A stretch of 64,000 bases of DNA from Stutzerimonas kunmingensis (GTDB lineage: Bacteria > Pseudomonadota > Gammaproteobacteria > Pseudomonadales > Pseudomonadaceae), in assembly GCF_002929225.1 (NCBI RefSeq), contig NZ_PISM01000004.1, forward strand, positions 310,001 through 374,000, given 5' to 3'. The first letter of the stretch is position 1, and each line of letters begins with the position of its first letter. Positions 17,810 to 24,844 of this stretch are shown here, piece after piece. The translations under genes and the position numbers were made by a program. Under the pieces are notes generated by a model. That model searched no databases and had not been told where the DNA came from. It saw nothing but the letters and a program-made list of their open reading frames with translations.

Positions 17810-18046
17810 ATGAAAAGAGCAATTTTCCTTATGCTGGCCGTCACTGCTGTTTTGTTGGCTGGGTGTGAGGACACACCACCGGAACCCAATAAGGCGACCT
17901 GCACCGGCGATGCCTATCAACAGGCCCTTTCCGAGATCAGCAGCGAGGCGAAACGCCAGGCGTTTGCTGCCGAGTGCGAATCTTTCCAAAAAGCTCAGCA
18001 AATGGGTGAATGGGAGTTCAAACCCAGCTCCCCCGACAGATATTGA
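17810..18046 (+). CDS. trbK: TrbK-like entry-exclusion lipoprotein
   Basis: A 78-residue lipoprotein with signal sequence MKRAIFLMLAVTAVLLAGC, whose lipobox Cys is at residue 19. A mature part of about 60 residues has two further Cys (ATCTG, AAECESF) and ends WEFKPSSPDRY. Size, position between trbJ and trbL, and the conserved tail identify RP4-type TrbK. RP4 TrbK sits in the inner membrane and blocks entry of related IncP plasmids. The TrbJ C-terminus ends in a similar WEYQPSSADRY, an unusual shared tail. ATG 17810 follows AAGGAGGA. Confidence 0.85.
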   Translation: MKRAIFLMLAVTAVLLAGCEDTPPEPNKATCTGDAYQQALSEISSEAKRQAFAAECESFQKAQQMGEWEFKPSSPDRY

Positions 18047-18057
18047 GGGAGGGCATC

Positions 18058-19710
18058 ATGAAACGATTTGTCTTTGGCGGATTGGCTGTGATGGCCGCCG
18101 TCATGCTGTCCGATACGGCAATGGCCCAGGAACTGTCCAGCACTAACATCATGGATGATGTGCTGGACCGCTTTCACGCCGCTGCATCAACATGGGGACC
18201 AGCCATTGAAGCCGCTGCCACTCGGTTGTTTTGGACCCTCGTTGTTATCTCGATGGTCTGGACGTTCGGCATGATGGCGCTGCGCAAGGCCGACATTGGC
18301 GAGTTCTTTGCCGAGCTTGTCCGCTTTATCATGTTCACCGGCTTTTTCTGGTGGCTGCTTTCCAATGCTACACAGGGAATGAATATCGCCGGAACCATCA
18401 TCGCTTCATTGCAGCAACTCGGGGCCGAAGCCGGGGGGCTTGGTAGTAGCACGCTTGGGCCATCGAGCATCCTGGATATGGGATTCGAGCTTTACGATAA
18501 GACTGTTGAAGCCACTTCGGAACTGAGCTGGCGACAGTTTCCAACCGCGTTAATGATGGAGCTGATGGCTTTGGCCGTGTTGGTGGTTCTGGCACTTATT
18601 TCCATCAATCTGCTGCTGTTATTGGCAGCCAGTTGGATACTGCTTTATGCCGGAATTTTCTTCCTAGGCTTTGGCGGTTCGCGTTGGACTTCAGACATGG
18701 CCATCAACTACTACAAAGCCATTCTTGGTTTAGCGGCCCAGTTGTTGGCAATGGTGCTGATCGTTGCGATTGGTAGGCAGTTTCTTGTTGATTACCACGG
18801 CCAAATGCGGGCGGAAAACATGGCAAGCCAGGAGCTGGCCGTCATGTTCGTTATATCCCTGGTCTTGCTGTTCCTGGTAAACAAGGTTCCCCCAATGATT
18901 TCCGGCCTGGTGACAGGAGGTAGTGTCGGTTCTATGGGAGTTGGCTCCTTTGGTGCCGGGGCCGCCGTGGGGGCTGCGATGACAGCGGCAAGCATGGGAA
19001 TGGCCGGGGCCAAAATGGCCGGTGCGGCGATGCTGGGAGGTGCGGCAAATAGCGTTGGTGGAGCGAGTGCCATCAAGGCTGCCTTTACCAAGGCACAGTC
19101 CAATATGTCTGGGGGGGACATGCCAAGTTTCGGCGGTGGTGGCTCTGGTGATACCGGCGGTGGCTGGGGTAGTGGCGACACGGGCAGCGATAATGTGAGC
19201 ACAGGTGATACCCCGTTTGCTCAGGCGGCGGGCTTTGCCAGTTCTTCACCGTCTGGCAGCTCTGGCTCTTCAGGTGGTGGCTTTCGCAGGGCGGCTTCCT
19301 TGGTGGCTGGTACGGCGGGTGAGCTGGCTAAAGGGGCTGGGTCCAAGATGGCTGGGAAGTTTCAGGACAAAGTAAACCAGACTGCCGGCGGTCGTTTGGC
19401 GTCCTCGATCCGCGAAAGCATGGAGCCGAAGGGCGATAGCAATGCCGGGGCGGACAGTGCTTCACCGTCGTTCGATAGCGATAGCTTGAGCGGTGGAAGC
19501 GGCGGCTGGGTAAACCAATCAGGCGGCTTTGATGCTCTGTCCAGCGAGGACCAGGACAAGGCCCGCCAATCACACGCTGAGTGGCAAGCACGCGATCCGG
19601 AAAAGCACACCTTCGACGTTGGGGACTACGTTTCGTATGCCCAGGAACGCCAGCAGGAGCGTAACGAAGAGGTTGCCAGCTTTGTGAACCGAGGCCCACA
19701 GGCCACGTAA
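18058..19710 (+). CDS. trbL: TrbL, IncP-type mating-pair membrane protein (VirB6-like)
   Basis: A 550-residue polytopic protein with a signal-like N-terminus. Around six hydrophobic segments lie at about 55-290 (LFWTLVVISMVWTFG, VRFIMFTGFFWWLL, ALAVLVVLALISINLLLLLAASWILLYAGIFFLGFGG). A Gly/Ala/Ser-rich region and a low-complexity C-terminal half rich in Gly and Ser follow. This layout is typical of TrbL. The tail contains TPFAQAAGF and ASFVNR, both echoed in the next small gene. It begins 11 bp after trbK and closes the trbJKL set; trbM and later genes are absent. Confidence 0.9.
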   Translation: MKRFVFGGLAVMAAVMLSDTAMAQELSSTNIMDDVLDRFHAAASTWGPAIEAAATRLFWTLVVISMVWTFGMMALRKADIGEFFAELVRFIMFTGFFWWLLSNATQGMNIAGTIIASLQQLGAEAGGLGSSTLGPSSILDMGFELYDKTVEATSELSWRQFPTALMMELMALAVLVVLALISINLLLLLAASWILLYAGIFFLGFGGSRWTSDMAINYYKAILGLAAQLLAMVLIVAIGRQFLVDYHGQMRAENMASQELAVMFVISLVLLFLVNKVPPMISGLVTGGSVGSMGVGSFGAGAAVGAAMTAASMGMAGAKMAGAAMLGGAANSVGGASAIKAAFTKAQSNMSGGDMPSFGGGGSGDTGGGWGSGDTGSDNVSTGDTPFAQAAGFASSSPSGSSGSSGGGFRRAASLVAGTAGELAKGAGSKMAGKFQDKVNQTAGGRLASSIRESMEPKGDSNAGADSASPSFDSDSLSGGSGGWVNQSGGFDALSSEDQDKARQSHAEWQARDPEKHTFDVGDYVSYAQERQQERNEEVASFVNRGPQAT

Positions 19711-19722
19711 GGAGATACCACG

Positions 19723-19989
19723 ATGACACAACGTAATTTCATGGCTGCCCTGGATATGATCGACGAGGTCCAGGAAGCCCCCACAGAGACGGCTTTTGTG
19801 CCGGTTGTCGAACCAACAACCGAGGGAGAGAAAGACGCTGAGGCGGAGATTGCAGCCTTTGTGAACCGCCCGAACCCGACTGGTAGGGTGGAAGCATCGA
19901 GCAGCACACGCATTAGCAATGATGCAGTGGTTGGAACTGGGAAAACCCCGTTTTCAGAAGCTGCCGGGTTTTCCAGTACCGGGCTTTAA
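19723..19989 (+). CDS. Small protein sharing motifs with the TrbL tail
   Basis: An 88-residue soluble, acidic protein with no domain I recognise. Two motifs, AAFVNRPNPTGR and TPFSEAAGFSS, match SFVNRGPQAT and TPFAQAAGFAS of the adjacent TrbL C-terminal region. This suggests it derives from a duplicated or detached TrbL tail. It starts 12 bp after trbL with a good site (AAGGAGA), so it belongs to the trb operon, and a strong hairpin follows its stop. Function is unknown; an interaction with TrbL or its partners is a guess. Confidence 0.6.
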   Translation: MTQRNFMAALDMIDEVQEAPTETAFVPVVEPTTEGEKDAEAEIAAFVNRPNPTGRVEASSSTRISNDAVVGTGKTPFSEAAGFSSTGL

Positions 19990-19996
19990 AAGCACA

Positions 19997-20022
19997 CGGG
20001 CCGGTGATGGTGCACCGGCCCG
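19997..20022 (+). terminator. Hairpin after the trb operon
   Basis: A perfect 10-bp stem CGGGCCGGTG / CACCGGCCCG with a 6-nt loop starts 7 bases after the preceding stop codon. The downstream T content is weak (CATTTCC). Confidence 0.6.
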
Positions 20023-20056
20023 CATTTCCACATACCACCTGACAGAGAGGTGACAC

Positions 20057-20293
20057 ATGACAGCCACGCATAATATCGAAGTTCAGCAAGCAATTCATCA
20101 GGCAGCGACCAAGCTGTCCGCCCTGAAGTTCATCGACCAGGAAACCGCCCGGCAGATTTCACCCGTCGCGGAAGCGGTCGCCAATATGTTCACGATCCTG
20201 TACTACCAAGCCGAGACTGGTCGAGCGACGCAGGAGGACTTCCAGGAGGCGTTAGCCACTATCCGGCAGGCGACAGAATATGATGAACGTTAA
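20057..20293 (+). CDS. Hypothetical small helical protein
   Basis: A 78-residue protein, predicted mostly helical (VQQAIHQAATKLSALKFIDQETARQISPVAEAVANMFTILYYQ), without membrane segment or Cys. ATG 20057 follows AGAGAGGTGAC. It is the last plus-strand gene of the plasmid-like segment, about 40 bp before the convergent vsr gene. I do not recognise the family. Similar small proteins occur in plasmid backbones near transfer genes, but no role is assigned. Confidence 0.55.
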   Translation: MTATHNIEVQQAIHQAATKLSALKFIDQETARQISPVAEAVANMFTILYYQAETGRATQEDFQEALATIRQATEYDER

Positions 20294-20333
20294 GACAGAA
20301 CGAGTAACGAGGAAGATTTGATCCTCTGATTTC

Positions 20334-20747
20334 CTATCGCCCACGACTTGACCGAATGGCCTTGGCCAGTCGGTCAAGTGCATCCCGTTTGCGTATCTCG
20401 CATTCCCATATTACAAGAACAGTCCATCCCGACGCTTCCAGCTCGGCACGATTGCGCTCGTCACGCTCGACGTTGCGAGTTAGCTTCCGTGACCAATACT
20501 CCGTGTTGGTCTGAGGACGAGACGCAGCGGCGCAGTTGGGGTGCTGATGCCAAAAGCAGCCATGCACGAAAACCACAGTGCGGTATTTCGGGAATACCAA
20601 ATCAGGCGAGCCAGGCAGGCGCCGGTCATGCAGGAGGTAACGCAGCCCTGCGGCATGAAGGAAGCGCCGAACAGTCAATTCTGGCTTTGTGTCGCGAGAG
20701 CGAACAGCTCGCATTGTGCGGCTGCGTTGCTCCGGCGTCTCCTTCAT
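20334..20747 (-). CDS. vsr: Very short patch repair endonuclease
   Basis: A 137-residue Vsr that nicks 5' to the T of T:G mismatches arising from deaminated 5-methylcytosine. The family signature is complete: RSRTMRAVRSRDTKPELTVR, LPGSPDLVFPKYRTVVFVHGCFWHQHPNC (given in parts; Asp of PDLVF is the catalytic metal ligand, Cys and His bind zinc), EYWSRKLTRNVERD and WTVLVIWECE. It lies 12 bp downstream of the DUF4928 remnant on the same strand, the usual order in cytosine methyltransferase systems. No methyltransferase gene is present, so its cognate modification may have been lost. Confidence 0.92.
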   Translation of the reverse strand: MKETPEQRSRTMRAVRSRDTKPELTVRRFLHAAGLRYLLHDRRLPGSPDLVFPKYRTVVFVHGCFWHQHPNCAAASRPQTNTEYWSRKLTRNVERDERNRAELEASGWTVLVIWECEIRKRDALDRLAKAIRSSRGR

Positions 20748-20759
20748 GCTATTTGGACC

Positions 20760-21275
20760 TTATTGCTTAAATTCGATTTTCAAGCTCGGGTCTGTTTCGA
20801 AGTTTTCGACAATTTCATTATATCGAGTTACAACGTCCCCGACCGCTGTGCGTCGCCCTTCGGCTGCGAACTTGCCCAACTCGTACAAGTTGAGAGCTAC
20901 GAACTGTTCAACCTCAAACACGTCTATACGATCACCTAACCCAGCATTCTCAGCCAAGACTTCTGCGGCTGAAACGCCTCGCGATGTAGTGACAATAATC
21001 GGTCGGTGACCGTCATCGATATTGTCGCGGCACCGACCAATAACGGCTTCACCCGGAGCTGTTGTAACGTGCAATGCGACATCTCCGATAAAGAAATCAC
21101 CGGCGCGCCCTGACTGTGCGTCCGAAGTGGAAAAGCTATTATGCTCAAAGTTGCCTATTCCCAGAGCGCAATCAAGCTTGGCTCCCACCAGGTGTTGTAG
21201 CACCGCTCCGGCGTACTGCATCCCTGGGGCATTGCGCTGGCGTTCCTCAGCCTGAACGATCATGTCGCGAACCAA
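20760..21275 (-). pseudogene. 5'-truncated DUF4928 restriction-associated protein
   Basis: About 171 recognisable residues. NAPGMQYAGAVLQHLVGAKLDCALG and DFFIGDVALHVTTAPGEAVIGRC are typical of DUF4928 proteins, which accompany C5-methyltransferases and vsr and are probable type II endonucleases. The frame has only a TTG as first candidate start. Upstream, coding-like sequence stays open back to the TAG of the gst gene (21354-21356), and the usual N-terminal half is missing. Recombination bringing in the gst-ohrR-ohr cassette most likely removed the N-terminus and the methyltransferase. It is probably inactive. Confidence 0.65.
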
Positions 21276-21353
21276 AGTACTGATGGTTGAAGTGAGTGGA
21301 AACCAGAAAAATGGGGTTGCAACAAATCCACAGGCGCTTGAGCTCAGATTGCT

Positions 21354-21974
21354 CTAATCGAGTTTCAACACCAGATCCGGATCGGCCTTGGCCATGGCGC
21401 GCTGAAAGGCAGGCCGGGCGGCCAGGCGTTGCAGATAGGCGAGAATGTTCGGATAGGGCGCGAGGTCGAGCGGTACGAACTGGCGCATGGTGGTGAGCGG
21501 AAACGCGGTCATGATGTCGGCGACCGTGAACGTATCGCCGGCAAGCCAGGTGTGCCCCTCGGCGAGATGGTCGTCGAGCGCCTTGAATCCGCGATCGGCC
21601 CGCGCCCGCATCGTCTCCGCCATCGCGCCCTCGGCCATCAGCATCATCATGCTCGGCATCAGCGAGCCGTTGGCGAAGTGATACCAGTATAGATAGCGGG
21701 AGAATGCCGGATCGTCCGCCTTGAGCGTCAACCGGCCTTCACCGTAACGCGCCACCAAGTAGTCGATGATGGCACCGGATTCGGCAAGCACCAGATCGCC
21801 GTCGGTGATGACCGGGGCGGTGCCGCACGGATGCAGGGCCTTGTACTCCGGCGGCGCCAGCCGGGTGACCGGATCGCGCTCGTAGCGGACCAGTTCATAA
21901 GAGAGTTCAAGCTCCTCGCAGAGCCAGACGATGCGATCCGATTGCGAAACGCCGAGATGGTGAACCTTGAGCAT
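21354..21974 (-). CDS. Glutathione S-transferase family protein
   Basis: A 206-residue cytosolic GST. The N-terminal thioredoxin-like domain has MLKVHHLGVSQSDRIVWLCEELEL with the Ser of QSDR at the catalytic position. The glutathione-binding motif TAPVITDGDLVLAESGAIIDYL follows, then an all-helical C-terminal domain (WLAGDTFTVADIMTAFPL). ATG 21974 is preceded by AGGAGA. It lies 37 bp downstream of ohrR in an ohr-ohrR-gst cluster, suggesting detoxification of organic peroxides or their products. Its stop codon lies at the junction with the DUF4928 remnant. Confidence 0.88.
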   Translation of the reverse strand: MLKVHHLGVSQSDRIVWLCEELELSYELVRYERDPVTRLAPPEYKALHPCGTAPVITDGDLVLAESGAIIDYLVARYGEGRLTLKADDPAFSRYLYWYHFANGSLMPSMMMLMAEGAMAETMRARADRGFKALDDHLAEGHTWLAGDTFTVADIMTAFPLTTMRQFVPLDLAPYPNILAYLQRLAARPAFQRAMAKADPDLVLKLD

Positions 21975-22011
21975 GGGAGTCTCCTGAGAAAGTCGGTTAT
22001 GAGAAAGTCGG

Positions 22012-22479
22012 TTAACGGTCATTTGCACGCGCCGGTCCGCGCAGCGCCGCGACCAGGGCCTGGACCCGCGTGCGCAGTTCGATGACGTCATCGGGCTGCA
22101 TGTCGAGGCCGGCGGCAAGGGTCGCCGGCACATTGCGGGCGGCCTCGCGCAATGCGCGCCCCTCGGGGGTGAGCTCGATCAGCACCCGCCGCTCGTCCTC
22201 GGCATCGCGGGTGCGCGTTACCAGGCCCGCCAGTTCCATCCGTTTGAGGAGCGGCGTGAGCGTCCCGCTGTCGAGGTTGAGGCGATCGCCCAGCGATCCG
22301 ACGGTCTGGGGCGTCTGTTTCCACAGCACCAGCATGACCAGATACTGGGGATAGCTCAAGCCAATCTCCGCCAGCACCGGGCGATAGAGACGGGTCAGCA
22401 GATTGGATGCGGCATAGAGCGGAAAGCAGACCTGCCGATCGAGATCGAGCAGGTCATCCTCCTGATCAGACCAATCCAT
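22012..22479 (-). CDS. ohrR: MarR-family peroxide sensor OhrR
   Basis: A 155-residue winged-helix repressor. The sensing Cys lies in LDLDRQVCFPLYAASN (about residue 18), the position of the reactive Cys in OhrR proteins. The winged HTH follows: TPQTVGSLGDRLNLDSGTLTPLLKRMELAGLVTR and RTRDAEDERRVLIELT. Oxidation by organic hydroperoxides releases it from DNA. It is 10 bp downstream of ohr. An operator-like palindrome precedes ohr. The ATG at 22479 gives MDWSDQEDDLL; the longer frame is a shadow through ohr. Confidence 0.9.
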   Translation of the reverse strand: MDWSDQEDDLLDLDRQVCFPLYAASNLLTRLYRPVLAEIGLSYPQYLVMLVLWKQTPQTVGSLGDRLNLDSGTLTPLLKRMELAGLVTRTRDAEDERRVLIELTPEGRALREAARNVPATLAAGLDMQPDDVIELRTRVQALVAALRGPARANDR

Positions 22480-22489
22480 GCCACCCCCT

Positions 22490-22915
22490 CTAGTCGGCGC
22501 TGACGGTGATGGCGACATCGATGTTGCCGCGCACCGCGTTGGAATACGGGCAGACCTGATGCGCCGCTTCGACGATGGCCTCGGCCGTCGCCTGGTCGAC
22601 GCCGCTGATCGTGACGTCGAGCGCCACGGACAGGCCGAAACCGCCGCTACCGTTGGGCGCCATGCCGACGGTTCCCACCACCACGATATCGTCGTCGCGG
22701 ACCCTCTCATCCTGGTTGCGGGTTACATGGATCACGGCGTTCCCGAAGCAGGCGGCATAGCCCGCGGCGAACAACTGCTCCGGATTGGGGGCGTCACCCT
22801 TGCCGCCGAGCGCCTTCGGCAGGGCCAGCGGCAGATCCAGAAGGCCATCGTCGCTGTTGACGGAGCCGTTGCGGCCGCCGATGGCTGTCACTTTGGTGGA
22901 ATAGAGCGTGTTCAT
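22490..22915 (-). CDS. ohr: Organic hydroperoxide resistance protein
   Basis: A 141-residue OsmC/Ohr-fold thiol peroxidase reducing organic hydroperoxides. The catalytic Cys pair is in GYAACFGNA (about residue 56) and HQVCPYSNAVRGN (about 121). The N-terminus LYSTKVTAIGGRNG and the ending DVAITVSAD are standard. ATG 22915 follows AGGAGATG. It is the first gene of ohr-ohrR-gst. The cassette is GC-rich compared with the plasmid-like part of the island, so it is probably a later cargo. Confidence 0.93.
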   Translation of the reverse strand: MNTLYSTKVTAIGGRNGSVNSDDGLLDLPLALPKALGGKGDAPNPEQLFAAGYAACFGNAVIHVTRNQDERVRDDDIVVVGTVGMAPNGSGGFGLSVALDVTISGVDQATAEAIVEAAHQVCPYSNAVRGNIDVAITVSAD

Positions 22916-22956
22916 GAATCATCTCCTGTTTGAGTGGTTCAAATAAATATATCAAG

Positions 22957-22967
22957 CAATTTAATTG
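22957..22967. promoter_or_regulatory. Probable OhrR operator upstream of ohr
   Basis: CAATTTAATTG is an A/T-rich palindrome 42 bp before the ohr ATG, resembling known OhrR boxes that carry AATT half-sites. Confidence 0.5.
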
Positions 22968-23116
22968 TGCGCAATACAAATAAGCGCGATTGCAGACGCA
23001 TTTTCCGCCAGCCACGGCTCACCCCTGGCGGTGGGGTCGTGCTGGCCGCAAGCGGCCAGGGGTCGGGCAAACCCACCACGTCGGCATAGGGCAGGAAACC
23101 TGCCAACACGGCCAAT

Positions 23117-23173
23117 TCACCGTTTGATGTAAGCTTCCCAGTGCTCTCCCAGGCTGAGACTTGTCGTTGCCAT
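23117..23173 (-). pseudogene. ParD-like antitoxin gene stub
   Basis: The frame encodes MATTSLSLGEHWEAYIKR and then stops (TGA at 23117-23119). This is the conserved N-terminus of ParD ribbon-helix-helix antitoxins, normally about 80 residues. A ribosome binding site (GGAGAG) is intact upstream. The rest of parD and any parE toxin are missing. Downstream sequence to 22968 shows no further match by eye. Confidence 0.65.
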
Positions 23174-23219
23174 GTTACTCTCCAAGTATTCATAATTAAT
23201 AAATATGAATATAGGTTAG

Positions 23220-24380
23220 GGAAGGTGTGAACAAGCCATCACCCTTCGCTCCAAAATCCAGTTTGACGGCGACCGGAAGCAAAAATAGCTATATTTGCCT
23301 GGTTTTAACCGCCTTCAGCCGCCTTTTCAGGCAGTGCGGACGGATTAACCCCTTGCTCTCAACATCTGATCCACACGCACGGCATTGGATAGCGCGAACA
23401 GCATGGCCAGCTTGCCATCATTTTTCATCAGGCCTCGGTAGCGTGCTTTCACAAAGCCGAACTGACACTTAATGATGCGGAACGGGTGCTCTACTTTCGC
23501 GCGCATGCTGGCTTTCAGGTATTCAGTCCGGATCCTGAGCTTGTTGATGCGCGGGTGCTTTTTCAGGGTCTTTAACTTCCCCGGTTGCTCGGCGATGTGC
23601 CAGTCAGCCCGCACATTCTTCAGCTCTGCGCGCTTTTCAGCCCCGCGGTAGCCGGCGTCAGCAAAGATGAAAGCTTCCTCACCATGCAACACCTGGCCTG
23701 CCTGATTGAGATCGTGCTCATGTGCCGCCGTTGTTGTGAAGCTATGAGTGATACCGGTGCGGGCATCCACGCCGATATGGGCTTTCATCCCGAAATGCCA
23801 CTGATTTCCTTTTTTCGTCTGATGCATCTCGGGATCACGCTCGCCGGCTTTGTTCTTGGTGGAGCTGGGGGCCTCGATGATGGTCGCGTCAATCAGCGAG
23901 CCTTCCTTGAGCAGGATGCCGGACTCGGATAGCCACTGACTCATCTCGTTGAAAATCTGACGGGCAAGACCGTGTCGTTCCAGCAGGTGACGAAACTTCA
24001 GAATGGTGGAGTGATCGGGAATTGCCCTGTCCAGTGACAGGCCTGCGAACAGTCGCATGGACGCTATCTCGTACAGCGCATCTTCCATGGCGGGGTCACT
24101 GAGGTTGTACCACTGCTGCATGCAGTGAATCCGCAGCATGGTGGCCAGCGGGTATGGCCGGCGACCGTTGCCTGCTTTGGGATAGTGAGGCTCAATAATC
24201 GCTTCGAGGCGTGCCCACGGAATCAGCTTGTCCATTCGGCCCAGGAACTTCTCCTTGCGGGTCTGACGGCGCTTGTTGCTGAACTCGCTGTCAGCGAATG
24301 TGAGCTGCTGATCCATTCGGTGATCCTCGATGTGGATGATCGGGCGATTGTCTCATGAGGGGGGCTTGTTCACACCTTCC
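23220..24380. mobile_element. IS5-family insertion sequence, complete
   Basis: A 1161-bp element with terminal inverted repeats GGAAGGTGTGAACAAGCC (23220-23237) and GGCTTGTTCACACCTTCC (24363-24380). They are flanked by a 4-bp target duplication TTAG (23216-23219 and 24381-24384). It contains one transposase gene. The perfect ends and duplication indicate a recent insertion into the island right end. Confidence 0.9.
23345..24316 (-). CDS. IS5-family transposase
   Basis: A 323-residue DDE transposase. N-terminal signature is [25 protein letters not shown], with [27 protein letters not shown] in the DUF772 domain. The catalytic domain has first Asp in [12 protein letters not shown], second Asp in [13 protein letters not shown], and Glu in [20 protein letters not shown] (the YREK-like region). 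No frameshift is seen, so it is probably active. It lies wholly within the inverted repeats. Confidence 0.93.
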   Translation of the reverse strand: MDQQLTFADSEFSNKRRQTRKEKFLGRMDKLIPWARLEAIIEPHYPKAGNGRRPYPLATMLRIHCMQQWYNLSDPAMEDALYEIASMRLFAGLSLDRAIPDHSTILKFRHLLERHGLARQIFNEMSQWLSESGILLKEGSLIDATIIEAPSSTKNKAGERDPEMHQTKKGNQWHFGMKAHIGVDARTGITHSFTTTAAHEHDLNQAGQVLHGEEAFIFADAGYRGAEKRAELKNVRADWHIAEQPGKLKTLKKHPRINKLRIRTEYLKASMRAKVEHPFRIIKCQFGFVKARYRGLMKNDGKLAMLFALSNAVRVDQMLRARG

Positions 24381-24384
24381 TTAG

Positions 24385-24528
24385 GGTGGAATCATAGGCA
24401 ACTGGTTTTTAATCCATGTTATTTTGCGGGTTCATTCGGCAATTTCTGAGCGTGGTATTTTTCATGGTATTACCGTTTGGCAGGAAAATAAGCCATTGAA
24501 TATAAAGGATAAAAAGGGCTTGTTTACA
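24385..24528. promoter_or_regulatory. Island right end with probable integrase arm sites
   Basis: There is no gene. TGAGCGTGGTAT (24447-24458) repeats the left-end word at 11969-11980, followed by CATGGTATTACC. These are candidate arm-type sites close to the right attachment core. Confidence 0.45.
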
Positions 24529-24544
24529 ATCGAGTGGGAGTGAT
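24529..24544. repeat. att core, second copy (junction of island 1 and element 2)
   Basis: ATCGAGTGGGAGTGAT matches the guaA 3' end at 11830-11845 exactly. It is island 1's right end and probably also the left end of the following integrase element. Confidence 0.85.
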
Positions 24545-24844
24545 ATCAGGTCCTTCGGGGATTATCGGTACCTATCGATAAGATGCTGTAACGTGTTGAT
24601 TTATAATAAAATACGTCGCGGCACCTATCGGTAGCTATCGCCAGGCAGCGGGATGGTTTGGCGGTACTGGTAACGGTAAGAACCGATGCCCGGATTCGGA
24701 CCCTCCCGTTTACTATCGAGACCAAACCGGTCTTTGACGGTAAATCTCTCCTCCGGAAAGCTTGCGCCATACGGCTTTCCCGGCATCAGCAGGTCTCCTG
24801 GCCCTTGACGGTAAAAGCCGTCATGAACCGGAGGAAAAACCTCG
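24545..24844. promoter_or_regulatory. Integrase 2 upstream region with repeated TATCG words
   Basis: There is no gene. TATCGGTACCTATCGATA (24563-24580) and CCTATCGGTAGCTATCG (24633-24649) are related quasi-palindromes. GACGGTAAA recurs at 24736 and 24806. They fit arm sites or operators for the adjacent integrase. Confidence 0.4.

Larger units (their letters stand above)
11830..24544. mobile_element. guaA-inserted mobilizable island: IncQ-type rep, IncP-type oriT, trbJKL
   Basis: The 12.7-kb element is delimited by the 16-bp guaA repeat. From left to right it holds integrase, alpA, IncQ-like repA and repC with iterons, an 11-bp-period array, an RP4-like oriT, an orphan ribbon-helix-helix gene, trbJ-trbK-trbL and two small genes. 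Then come vsr, a truncated DUF4928 gene, gst-ohrR-ohr, a ParD stub and an IS5-family copy. Base composition is visibly lower in GC in the rep and oriT part than in the flanking core genes. No relaxase, primase, coupling protein or trbB-I is present, so transfer would need a helper. Confidence 0.8.

Noticed and set aside
11830..24544. Prophage
   Set aside because: No capsid, terminase, tail or lysis genes; the backbone genes are plasmid-type rep and trb.
24541..24548. TGATATCA next to the second att core as another copy of the RHH operator
   Set aside because: Only one half-site is present and the central TTT and second arm are missing.
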